DNA of 64,000 nucleotides from the NCBI RefSeq assembly GCF_000187245.1, contig NC_027860.1:1178001-1242000 (forward strand). Direction: 5' to 3'. This document shows, piece by piece, positions 27,288 through 36,026 of this stretch. A model generated the notes under the pieces. That model saw only the letters and a program-made list of their open reading frames with translations. It was not told the origin of the DNA and searched no databases. The stretch comes from Ogataea parapolymorpha DL-1 (taxonomy: Eukaryota > Ascomycota > Pichiomycetes > Pichiales > Pichiaceae). Position 1 is the first letter of the stretch. Each line of letters starts with the position of its first letter. A program made the translations under genes and the position numbers.

Positions 27288-27324
27288 GACGAGAAATGTT
27301 GAATGAATTATTTTTTTTCCATCT

Positions 27325-29850
27325 ATGATTTTACGAGGCTTCAATTTGAAGCCATCTTTGGCAGGACATGGACGGCGGCTTTTCCACGCCTCACCACAAT
27401 GGAGGGCAACGGAGGAATACAAAGCTGTCCTTTTAAAGACACCATTGAACAGGGTGCGCAACATCGGAATCATAGCCCACATCGATGCTGGTAAGACAAC
27501 CACAACAGAAAGAATGCTATATTATAGTGGTGTCACAGGACGCATCGGAAATGTCGACGAAGGAGATACAGTTACAGACTATATGACTCAGGAAAAAGAT
27601 CGAGGAATCACCATACAATCAGCCGCCGTGACCATTCCGTGGAATAAGCACAAAATCAATCTGATAGATACTCCAGGTCACGCCGATTTCACCTTCGAGG
27701 TGATAAGATCTTTGAGGGTTCTTGATGGAGCGGTGACCATCTTGGATGCTGTGGCAGGTGTTGAAGCTCAGACAGAGAAAGTCTGGAAACAAGCAAAAGA
27801 CTTGGCTATCCCAGTGGTGGCTTACGTGAACAAGATGGATAGAGAAGGTGCAGGTTTTGGGCGCACAGTGAAAGAAATCGTTAGTAGGTTAGGGACTAGA
27901 GTGGTAATTGTGAATGTGCCCTATTTCATCAAGGACCAATCGACAGGCCGGAGTATCTTCGAAGGAGTTATAGACGTGTTTGACAAAAAGCTGCTCTTAT
28001 GGAACGGTCCAAATGGGGCCTCTGATGGAAGCAAAGTTGAAGTGATAGATATTGCTGAGGATTCCAAATATCCAGAGGCTTACCAAGAGGTGCTTAAATG
28101 CAGGGAAGCTGCAGTGGAACAACTGGGTGAGTTTGACGAAGATGTGATCAACTCATTTTTTGAGACGGAGGATTATATGAAGGTCCCAACTTCAACACTA
28201 AAAAAAGCTCTGAGGAAAGCTTGTATTGCAGGATATGCAACTCCTGTGCTTTGTGGTGCAAGTTTTAGAAACATCGGTGTGCAACCTTTACTAGATGCAG
28301 TCAACGACTATCTTCCGTCTCCACTAGAAATCAAGCCTCCAGAGGTAACCGCCTCTATTATCCAAAGTGCAAGATCAAAGAATAAAAAACAGAAAGCAGA
28401 ACAGGACAACTCGCTTCCAATCAAGGTGGATCCCAGGGATGGACTAGTCATCAACAATAATCACAATTTGATGACGGCTCTTGCTTTCAAGGTGATTTCG
28501 CACCCTGTCAGAGGAATCATGGTATTTGTTAGAGTCTACAGTGGAAAATTGCAACCGCATTCTACTGTTTTGAATAGTCGAACCGGGGAAAAGGTGCGTA
28601 TTGGCAAATTGTTGCTAATGAATGCGGATATGCCTCAGGAAGTAAGACATCTCTCAAGTGGTAGCATTGGGGTAATAACGGGAACCGACCAGATAGTCAC
28701 CGGAGATACCTTGGTTTGCCATTCAGTATCCAAGAACCCTAATCAATTGCCTCCAAAGGAGAAATCTGCACGTCTTCTACCTATCAAAGTTCCTCCCCCT
28801 GTGTTCTCCGTTTCTATAGAGCCGGCTTCTGTTTCGGAAAACAGAAAGCTGGAAACATGTTTGAATACTTTGCTGCGTGAGGATCCAAGTTTGCATCTGA
28901 GCTACGATGAAGAGACAGGTCAGAATATTCTTTCTGGAATGGGTGAGCTGCATTTGGAAATCACCAAGGATAGATTGATAAGCGATATGAAGGTGAATGC
29001 TGAGGTGGGCGAAGTCAGAGTGACGTATAAAGAAACCATTACTTCCCCGACAGGGTATTACACAGGAGTTTCGCCGGATGGCTACGAAATTGAACTTTCT
29101 TTAGACTCATTCGAAGGCCCAATTGAAGACTTGGATTTACCAGAGGAAGGGGTGTTTTATCTAGAGCAAGACGACAATGTCGTGATTATCGAACCAGAAG
29201 GCATCCCAAGCGTTGTCAAGAAAGCCCTAAACGCGGAGATATGGTCTTTGCCGGTCTCCTATGAAACCATTATTAACGGTATTTTGTCCGGTGTCACAGG
29301 TGCGTTGCAGATGGGTGGCCGGCATGCTAGGCTTCCATTGCATTCGATGATTGTTCGGGTCCGTAGGTGGATGATCCATCCAGAAGCGAACAACATGTCC
29401 CCACTTATCAGCATTACTAGGACGACAATTCTGGATGCCCTGGCCTCTCTCGATGACAAAGCTGCAACGTTATTGGAGCCAATAATGAAAGTTTTAGTTT
29501 ACGTTAGTGACGAAGACTTGGGACCCGTTTCGCAAGATTTGATGAGCGCGAGAAATGCAAAGATTACAGGAATTGAAGATGAAGCTAGCGCGTCGAGTAC
29601 CGATGCAATACATTGGGCCAAAGAGCAAGCCGAAAAAACATATGTTCCTCACGACCCTACTTTGGGCTACATGAAGAAAACGCATGCCTCTGGTAATAAA
29701 ATCATTAAGGCTGAGGCACCTTTGAGAGAAATGATTGGCTATCTAACCAAATTGAGATCGCTCACCAGAGGCCGAGCTACCTATGATATGGAGTTTGTTG
29801 GCATGCAAAGAACACCGCCCGACCGACTACGCAAGATTTTGGAGCAGTGA
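27325..29850 (+). CDS. MEF2: Mitochondrial elongation factor G2 / ribosome-recycling GTPase Mef2
   Basis: This 841-aa protein has a mitochondrial presequence (MILRGFNLKPSLAGHGRRLFH) and then the translational GTPase core: G1 AHIDAGKT at 51-58, the GITIQSAAV switch, DTPGH at 115-119 and NKMD near 168. Domains II to V follow, with GELHLEITKDRL typical of EF-G. A long domain-IV segment and a shortened block around residue 345-360 (SARSKNKKQKAEQDN) fit Mef2/EFG2mt rather than Mef1. EFG2mt works with the recycling factor Rrf1 to split mitochondrial ribosomes after termination. GTP hydrolysis there is used for release rather than for translocation. The gene is head to head with GCN3. Confidence 0.93.
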   Translation: MILRGFNLKPSLAGHGRRLFHASPQWRATEEYKAVLLKTPLNRVRNIGIIAHIDAGKTTTTERMLYYSGVTGRIGNVDEGDTVTDYMTQEKDRGITIQSAAVTIPWNKHKINLIDTPGHADFTFEVIRSLRVLDGAVTILDAVAGVEAQTEKVWKQAKDLAIPVVAYVNKMDREGAGFGRTVKEIVSRLGTRVVIVNVPYFIKDQSTGRSIFEGVIDVFDKKLLLWNGPNGASDGSKVEVIDIAEDSKYPEAYQEVLKCREAAVEQLGEFDEDVINSFFETEDYMKVPTSTLKKALRKACIAGYATPVLCGASFRNIGVQPLLDAVNDYLPSPLEIKPPEVTASIIQSARSKNKKQKAEQDNSLPIKVDPRDGLVINNNHNLMTALAFKVISHPVRGIMVFVRVYSGKLQPHSTVLNSRTGEKVRIGKLLLMNADMPQEVRHLSSGSIGVITGTDQIVTGDTLVCHSVSKNPNQLPPKEKSARLLPIKVPPPVFSVSIEPASVSENRKLETCLNTLLREDPSLHLSYDEETGQNILSGMGELHLEITKDRLISDMKVNAEVGEVRVTYKETITSPTGYYTGVSPDGYEIELSLDSFEGPIEDLDLPEEGVFYLEQDDNVVIIEPEGIPSVVKKALNAEIWSLPVSYETIINGILSGVTGALQMGGRHARLPLHSMIVRVRRWMIHPEANNMSPLISITRTTILDALASLDDKAATLLEPIMKVLVYVSDEDLGPVSQDLMSARNAKITGIEDEASASSTDAIHWAKEQAEKTYVPHDPTLGYMKKTHASGNKIIKAEAPLREMIGYLTKLRSLTRGRATYDMEFVGMQRTPPDRLRKILEQ

Positions 29851-29890
29851 TCGACGGGTCGATTTTGTGCGCGTCGTGGTAATTCTCAAG

Positions 29891-29896
29891 ACGCGT
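29891..29896 (+). promoter_or_regulatory. MluI cell-cycle box (ACGCGT) upstream of RFA2
   Basis: ACGCGT lies 74 bp upstream of the RFA2 ATG, with GCGCGTC about 20 bp farther upstream. MCBs recognised by MBF (Swi6-Mbp1) drive G1/S expression of replication genes, including RPA subunits, in S. cerevisiae. The two other ACGCGT hexamers I noticed lie inside coding regions. Confidence 0.55.
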
Positions 29897-29969
29897 AATC
29901 ATCCAAAAAATATGGCAAATAATTTTGCCTCCATTTATATTGTAAATAGATAAAAGACCGTGTTCGAAC

Positions 29970-30731
29970 ATGAGCGGATATCAACCGTACAACAATTACA
30001 CCTCTGACGGGACCGGATACGGCAACTACAATGGAAATGAGACATCAAGTTCTCAGACACGATCTGCTGTCACTCAGTCGCTCATTCCGGTCACTATAAA
30101 AGAGATCAACGATGCCAGCCAGTCTGGACCAGACGCACCTTTCCAGACCCATGGGCTAGAATTATATTACGTTGCCTTTGTGGGCATCATCAGGGAACTC
30201 GATGCTTCTCAAGCTCAATCAACCATGTTGAAGATTGAAGACGGAACAGGAATGGTGTCGGTGAGAAAGTGGAATGACGAAGAAGGGAATGAATCAGACT
30301 CGTTCGCGACCGGTGAATATGTTAAAGTAGTGGCCACCATCAGGGAATTCTCAGGCAAGAAACAGATTCAGACACAAACAGTCCAAAAAATTCAAGACTT
30401 CAACGAGATTCCGTACCATTTCCTCAGTGCCATCAAAGTTTACCTTGACAACTCAGGGTCGACGATAGTTGGAAAACATTCCACGAGTGCAAATGGGGAT
30501 AGTTCTCTTTTCGTTGGCAACGGAAGTGGTGATGGCGCAAATTCTCCTCTTGAGAAGATTTTTGAGTTTGTTCAGGAAAACAGTGCTGTGATGACTGACG
30601 GTGTTCCTCTGCAACTTATTGCACAGAATTTCAACATCTCCATTGAAGACGCAGAGTCCAAGATTGCCACTTTGGTTGACGACGGCAGAATTTACAATGG
30701 TTCCGACGACACTAATTTCTTGGCTGTGTAA
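29970..30731 (+). CDS. RFA2: Replication protein A 32-kDa subunit, Rfa2
   Basis: The 253-aa product has the RPA32 layout. A Ser/Tyr/Gly-rich N-terminal tail, probably phosphorylated by checkpoint and cell-cycle kinases, is followed by an OB fold from about residue 40 to 155 (LIPVTIKEI, FVGIIRELDASQAQSTMLKIEDGTG, and VKVVATIREFSGKKQIQTQ). A C-terminal winged helix follows (LQLIAQNFNISIEDAESKIATLVDDGRIYNGSDDTNF). Together with Rfa1 and Rfa3 it coats single-stranded DNA in replication and repair. The S. cerevisiae gene has an intron near its start; none is needed here. An MCB sits in the promoter. It is convergent with IRC20, 70 bp away. Confidence 0.95.
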   Translation: MSGYQPYNNYTSDGTGYGNYNGNETSSSQTRSAVTQSLIPVTIKEINDASQSGPDAPFQTHGLELYYVAFVGIIRELDASQAQSTMLKIEDGTGMVSVRKWNDEEGNESDSFATGEYVKVVATIREFSGKKQIQTQTVQKIQDFNEIPYHFLSAIKVYLDNSGSTIVGKHSTSANGDSSLFVGNGSGDGANSPLEKIFEFVQENSAVMTDGVPLQLIAQNFNISIEDAESKIATLVDDGRIYNGSDDTNFLAV

Positions 30732-30801
30732 GATACTTTTTTACGTTCGCGATACGGTTTTTGACAATTACTCGCTATTATTTGATCTTCTTGTCATGTA
30801 G

Positions 30802-33800
30802 TCACTCTGGATGCGCCACAATAGAATCAACCAAATCGCCAGACTTCGCTGCAAAGAAACTTGCCCATAACTCATCGTTGGAAACAACTTCCCCGCCGCT
30901 GACCTTTTTATCAACAAGACCGTTTAATGTTTTGGATAGCTCTGTGGCATCCACCAAATCATCGTCCAAATATTCAATAGTGGATTCTGGATGGCTTCTC
31001 CTGCGGACAAGTTCCATCCTCTTTTTGGTTGAGAGAATAGCAATAGACTCCTCAACAGAGTTTTCAATGACAAAGTTCCAAACTTTAGTCTCTTGAGACT
31101 GGCCAATTCGATGAATTCTACTGATAGCTTGCAGCTCCAAAGGAAGATTGACCAGCGGCTCGCACAAGAACACATGAGACGCGTTCGTGAGAGTAAGACC
31201 GGCAGCCTGTGCCTTAGCATTTAAAAGGAAACACGTGATTCGCGGATCTCTTTTAAATTTGTCAATCTCCTTGCTGCCAAAAGTGCTTCTTCCCTTCTTA
31301 GTATTAGGTTCACCGTGAGTCACATCTGACGAGGACAGAAAACTGATACCATTTTGACGCAACGCCCTTCCCAAGAATTTAAGAAAGTCTGTCCATTGTG
31401 AATAAACAAGAATCTGAACATCTGGCTCCATCTGTTTCAGATAGATTATTTGTCGAACAATCATGTCCACCTTGGAGCCATAATTTTTCTTTAGTTCAAT
31501 TGACGAGATTTCTTTCAGCATTGTTGGATCTAAAGACTGGTAAAGTCGGGAAAGGTCTCTGTTGACCTCGCTCATAGGTTTTGACTCTGTCGAATCTTGT
31601 GAGTCTGCCATCATCCCTCCTTTCAATTCCTTCCGGGTCACGGTAAATGAATACAGATCGGAAGCATACAACCGTTTTTTGCACATTGGACAAGTAGGAT
31701 GCAGTCTCATCCACTCTCCCAAACAATCTTTGCAGAATTGATGACCACATGTAGTTAGGGTACCCACGACTATGGAGGAACGACAGATAACACACAACTT
31801 TTCATTTCTAGATTCTTTTTCAACGTCTTCGAAAGAATCGTCAATGATACTATTCAAGTAAGTCAGTCTGACTTTACTCGCACGTACCGAATCTTGCAAA
31901 GCCCGGATCTCTAAGTCTAAACCTCGTAGATCCTGCTCTGCCTTTTCTAAAGGAGTCATATTAGGGGAGACAGCAGGTCTAACAGGAAGGTACCTAGCAA
32001 CAATATCCGACTTTATCTGCAACGATTTGAAATAGGTAATTTTGGAGTTAAATGTATCATTTAGGATTTCAAAGAGCTTGGTTCGGAGATGCACAATATT
32101 CTTTCTTTGCAAATCAAATTCTTTCTTGATCAGTGGACTGAGACTATTCAGAAACTCATAGTCACTTGACAAAGTATTGCCGCTTTCATCATACTTCTGA
32201 AAGTCCAGTACTAGATTTTGGGCGTCTGTTGTAAGCGTCCGTAGACAAAACTTTGAGTTGTACGCCCCTTCAGGAAGAACAGCTCTTCTTATTTTGTCCA
32301 AATGAAGGTGAAGATCATAATTTGTAGGCTGATTCACATTTATAATGATCTTTTCCTTCGCATTCTTTCCTCTTTTCTGAGATGAGTCATCAAAAGATAT
32401 CATTGCATTTTCTCGGTCCTCAAGTATCAACTGTAACTCTTCTAAATAGGTATGCGCAAGCTCTTGATTTATGAGAGAAGCACCATATTCTTCACCTGTA
32501 TTCTGATTATCATCATCCTTAGTGACCGGCTCCTTCAGCAGATCTACCAATTTAGAGATCCAAACATTGATTATGTGTCCCTGTAAATCCAAATCAGATA
32601 TTGCCTTGAAAAGTCTCTCGTGGAACATTTGTGCATGCATCGAATGACCGTAATTTTCACCCAAATCCACCGATTCGGTATGACAAACCTTCCAAAGGTC
32701 ATTTGGAATGTCCAAATCAAACTCTTTCAGGATAGCAGCATATGTCTTCTTGTGTGCTTTATTGGGAAATTTGTATTTCGAATAGGTGCTGATTTTATCA
32801 ATAAGTTTGGAAATCGCCTCATTAACTTTGACAATAGGCTCTTGAAGAATCTGTGTGAGTAAATCATCTGCCTTTCTGTAATATTCGTTTTCAATCTGGT
32901 AATGCAACTTCTCATCTTCAGATAGAGTATTCAAGTCCACCTCTTCAACTGGATTCAGAACATCTTCCTCAACATCAGGAACGTGTCCTTTGCCATCGAA
33001 CGCATCTGGCATTGGCCGCATTGGCCGATAATGCTGATAATGCGAGGAAGCATAAAGGAAGTAAGTTTGATATAGGAGCTCCAACCACGACCGCAACCTG
33101 GCATTATTTTCTTCACCTAAATCTTGAAATTCCTTAACTTTAAGCTCAATGTCCGGCATTATCATTTCAAATATCTCCATAGACTTCTCCGGAAGTCTCA
33201 AAAACTCGTAGATCTTTCCTCGTCTCAACTGCAGACTGTATATGTTTCTTTCTCCCGACACATACTCGTCAAAAGTAGTTTTCTTGAGATTGGAAAGAAC
33301 ATCGTCCAATGTTCCCAAAATCATGCCTGTTTTGTCGCTTCCGTTATCGTCACCAAAAAATATCCCTCCTAGTCTACGCCTATTGCTGGCGCTCGATCCC
33401 AGTTGAGCATGACAGCACACCTGACGCAGCCTAATCAGCCACTGGCGCATTGTTGTATAGTATCTTGCTGGATCGTAGTCATCAACTACTGGTTCGCCTT
33501 GTTCATTAAGTCCCACTTGGCGAAGAAAGTTTGCGAACAGGTTATCGTAGTTATCACGCTCAATGACACTGAATGGCATACGGAGCAAAATTCTCCTTTG
33601 TTGAGGGAGCTTGATTTGGTCTGCCACCATTTTTTTCGTGTGACGAAGACAAATCGTTTTGAAAAGCCGCTGGAATTGGAAATATGGAGCTTCTGATACT
33701 ATACTGAGCCACGGAGAAGTCTCCCCGTTAATAGAATATAAATCAATGGGGCTCAGTCTCAAGAAACTTAAAAGGGAGTAAAGATCATTTAGGTTATTCT

Positions 33801-35583
33801 TTATCAGCGTTCCTGAAACACCCCAAGAGTGTACGCGAGGAATGATCCTCGCAAATTTCGAGGCATTTGTTGTCATGCTTGCAGTCATTTGCACTTCATC
33901 AAGAACAACTCTCCAGAACTCGCATAGCATCAGCGGCGAGGAATAGTCCGTCCTTTCGTATTGAGTGTCCTCGAATTCCACCTCATCAGGCTCCAACTTG
34001 ACTCCTGGAATTTCCTTGTCATCAGCGCCCCCCGGCGCAAGCTTTATTCTCTTGGCACACTTCCGCGTAGGTCTTGAAACAGGCTTGAAGATGGCCCTAT
34101 GAAGTTCTCGCGAAACTGTATGATAAGATACGAGCACTATGTCATGTTCTCGAATTTTGGCGGCCATATCAGAAGGGGTGAGTCTCGTATTTGAGCTCTC
34201 GGCTTCCCTCTCATAGTTATATATACCCTCGTATATCATAACTTTCAAGGTTGTGGAAATGTCCTCGATTTCCTGTCTCCACTGACCGATAATGGACTGC
34301 GGACAAATGATTAAAGTAGTTTTGGCCTCCGTAATGTATCTTCCTCCATTGAAGCTGTCCATCTTCGTTTCTCCATAAGGCTGCGTTCTTGGATTGATCG
34401 ATACGAGTGAAATGACTTCGACTGTTTTTCCTAGACCCATCTCTTCGGAAAGCAATGCTTTGGCGCTCTTTGGATATTGGTTGTACTGAGACAGATAGGC
34501 AATGGCTATGTCCGTGGAAACGATATTACCAGTGTACGAATTATACCAGATGTATGAATCAGAGTCAACCATCTTCATGTATGACCAGCCGAAACTTACC
34601 TGGTCCAATGATTCAGAGATTCTGTTTGTATCATCAGGCGAATACTCAACCGGTGGCAGCCTTTCAATTATTTTCAAAGTTTCGTTGAAGCAAACACCCT
34701 CGTGTCGGAGCATCCAGCGCAATGTCTGCTGCTGAAATTTCATCAAAGTCTTGCGAATGTCAGGAATTTCCAATGTTTTATTGTCGTAAGCCATTTTTTC
34801 CGTGTTTGTGGTTATCAAGTCGTAAAATGAAGACTCTGTTGGTTTTGGAAACGGCTTGGAGGAATAAGCTCTTTGGTAGGGCGTCAATATAGGCGTGAAA
34901 ATAAATGGACTGAGCTCGCGGATTTTTTTGATAGCATCAAGGGGGTATCTGTAGTCCACTGTCTCTTGAATCTCTAACTTGAACTTAATGTCAATATACA
35001 GAGAAAATTCCCGATTCTCATGGTCAAGGACAATTTGGAGGCTCAAGGTCGGCTTTTCTAACCGGATGGGGTCGATTTTGGGAGCCTTCCTTGCAAAGTT
35101 CATCTGTGCTTGCAAGAAGGGTGCGTACTGGCTGCTGATTTGCAATTTGAACAACAGCAATGACTTCTGCTTTCCCCGGGGCACAGTCCATACTTCTAGT
35201 GTTTCACCATGCAATTTGAGGCTCACTTCGAAAGGCAAAATATCGATCGGCTCTTTGGAAGCGCAATACAATGCTGCCAGTTTATCAAAAGTCAAGTCAT
35301 CGTGAGCATTTGTGAGCTTCGATACAAGATGCGTCTTGGCGAGGGTTATCAGGCGCTCCGGCAAAGTTATCTTTTTTTGGTTGCTATCAGCTTCTTGTTT
35401 CGGATGAATTCCGTAATACTCATGGTGCTCTTTGAGTATATCAGCAATAGTGCGTTTTTTGGAGGTCGCCTTTTTTTGAATCAGAGTTGGATCGTTGTCG
35501 ATAATGGTCAAATATCGAACAAGAGAAGGAGACTGGGCTCTCAAAAAGGATGCCTCGTCAAGAGAGCAGTCTATTACAGACAT
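30802..35583 (-). CDS. IRC20: SNF2-family ATPase with RING finger, Irc20 (SHPRH-like)
   Basis: From the ATG at 35583 the protein has 1593 aa. The SNF2 core is split by a long insertion. Motif I is EEMGLGKT at about 380-387, and the motif II block is VVLDEVQM. A helical insertion with a C3HC4 RING finger (CVIC...CGHQFCKDC...CPMC) lies between the two helicase lobes. The C-terminal lobe holds VLVYSQWTDFLKFL and QAISRIHRIGQ. This split arrangement is that of Irc20 and human SHPRH. Irc20 is a nuclear E3 ubiquitin ligase and putative helicase affecting recombination and SUMO-linked repair. The frame is open upstream to a TTG at 35733, and an in-frame spliced 5' exon (35867-35695) is possible, so the N-terminus is uncertain. 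Confidence 0.92.
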   Translation of the reverse strand: MSVIDCSLDEASFLRAQSPSLVRYLTIIDNDPTLIQKKATSKKRTIADILKEHHEYYGIHPKQEADSNQKKITLPERLITLAKTHLVSKLTNAHDDLTFDKLAALYCASKEPIDILPFEVSLKLHGETLEVWTVPRGKQKSLLLFKLQISSQYAPFLQAQMNFARKAPKIDPIRLEKPTLSLQIVLDHENREFSLYIDIKFKLEIQETVDYRYPLDAIKKIRELSPFIFTPILTPYQRAYSSKPFPKPTESSFYDLITTNTEKMAYDNKTLEIPDIRKTLMKFQQQTLRWMLRHEGVCFNETLKIIERLPPVEYSPDDTNRISESLDQVSFGWSYMKMVDSDSYIWYNSYTGNIVSTDIAIAYLSQYNQYPKSAKALLSEEMGLGKTVEVISLVSINPRTQPYGETKMDSFNGGRYITEAKTTLIICPQSIIGQWRQEIEDISTTLKVMIYEGIYNYEREAESSNTRLTPSDMAAKIREHDIVLVSYHTVSRELHRAIFKPVSRPTRKCAKRIKLAPGGADDKEIPGVKLEPDEVEFEDTQYERTDYSSPLMLCEFWRVVLDEVQMTASMTTNASKFARIIPRVHSWGVSGTLIKNNLNDLYSLLSFLRLSPIDLYSINGETSPWLSIVSEAPYFQFQRLFKTICLRHTKKMVADQIKLPQQRRILLRMPFSVIERDNYDNLFANFLRQVGLNEQGEPVVDDYDPARYYTTMRQWLIRLRQVCCHAQLGSSASNRRRLGGIFFGDDNGSDKTGMILGTLDDVLSNLKKTTFDEYVSGERNIYSLQLRRGKIYEFLRLPEKSMEIFEMIMPDIELKVKEFQDLGEENNARLRSWLELLYQTYFLYASSHYQHYRPMRPMPDAFDGKGHVPDVEEDVLNPVEEVDLNTLSEDEKLHYQIENEYYRKADDLLTQILQEPIVKVNEAISKLIDKISTYSKYKFPNKAHKKTYAAILKEFDLDIPNDLWKVCHTESVDLGENYGHSMHAQMFHERLFKAISDLDLQGHIINVWISKLVDLLKEPVTKDDDNQNTGEEYGASLINQELAHTYLEELQLILEDRENAMISFDDSSQKRGKNAKEKIIINVNQPTNYDLHLHLDKIRRAVLPEGAYNSKFCLRTLTTDAQNLVLDFQKYDESGNTLSSDYEFLNSLSPLIKKEFDLQRKNIVHLRTKLFEILNDTFNSKITYFKSLQIKSDIVARYLPVRPAVSPNMTPLEKAEQDLRGLDLEIRALQDSVRASKVRLTYLNSIIDDSFEDVEKESRNEKLCVICRSSIVVGTLTTCGHQFCKDCLGEWMRLHPTCPMCKKRLYASDLYSFTVTRKELKGGMMADSQDSTESKPMSEVNRDLSRLYQSLDPTMLKEISSIELKKNYGSKVDMIVRQIIYLKQMEPDVQILVYSQWTDFLKFLGRALRQNGISFLSSSDVTHGEPNTKKGRSTFGSKEIDKFKRDPRITCFLLNAKAQAAGLTLTNASHVFLCEPLVNLPLELQAISRIHRIGQSQETKVWNFVIENSVEESIAILSTKKRMELVRRRSHPESTIEYLDDDLVDATELSKTLNGLVDKKVSGGEVVSNDELWASFFAAKSGDLVDSIVAHPE

Positions 35584-36026
35584 GTCTGGTTTGAAAATAA
35601 GATCAGAGCAGTTATAAATATTGCACAGCCTTTTTATTACTAAGCGATTATGGCAAAGGAACAAGGAAGAAAAGAGAAGTAGCAAATAACTTACCGGCTT
35701 ATGCAGCGCAAATCGATCTTGGAATAATCCCAATATTGTTTTCTGATTGTCGAAGATTTATCACTGATCCTCTTCTTTACAATATAACTAGACTTTAGAA
35801 TGTTTCTGGTACGTATTTGCACCATTGGTGTCTTAGGAGGAAGTTGAAAGGAACTGCTAAGATCCATTTTCCCTAATGCTGAGTAATTTGGACTTGGATT
35901 TTGCGGTTCCAAAACGCCTTTCCCTGACAAGACTCATCCACACAAACTAACATTCAGAATTTCAAGCAATTTATCAGGCATGGTAGAAATGCTAATCCCA
36001 CCGGTACTAAAGCGCACAGCCGGCCG
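35584..36026. other. Divergent region between IRC20 and RCK2-like, with a possible 5' exon of IRC20
   Basis: On the minus strand an ATG at 35867 opens a 58-codon frame starting MDLSSSFQLPPKTPM. It runs to a consensus donor GTAAGT at 35694-35689. An acceptor AAAAAG ending at 35630 would join it in frame to IRC20, as CGG followed by LCNIYNCSDLIF and the annotated start. The 65-nt intron has no good TACTAAC branch, so this stays a hypothesis. Otherwise the region is a normal divergent promoter. Confidence 0.35.

Noticed and set aside
27288..27503. In-frame upstream extension of GCN3 with several ATGs
   Set aside because: It is antisense to the MEF2 presequence and P-loop codons, matches no eIF2B-alpha N-terminus, and the family start MTSNDFDIKET fits the known length.
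35584..35733. 50-codon extension of IRC20 from a TTG
   Set aside because: TTG is not a usual yeast start; the ATG at 35583 is preferred, and the spliced exon is reported separately as a hypothesis.
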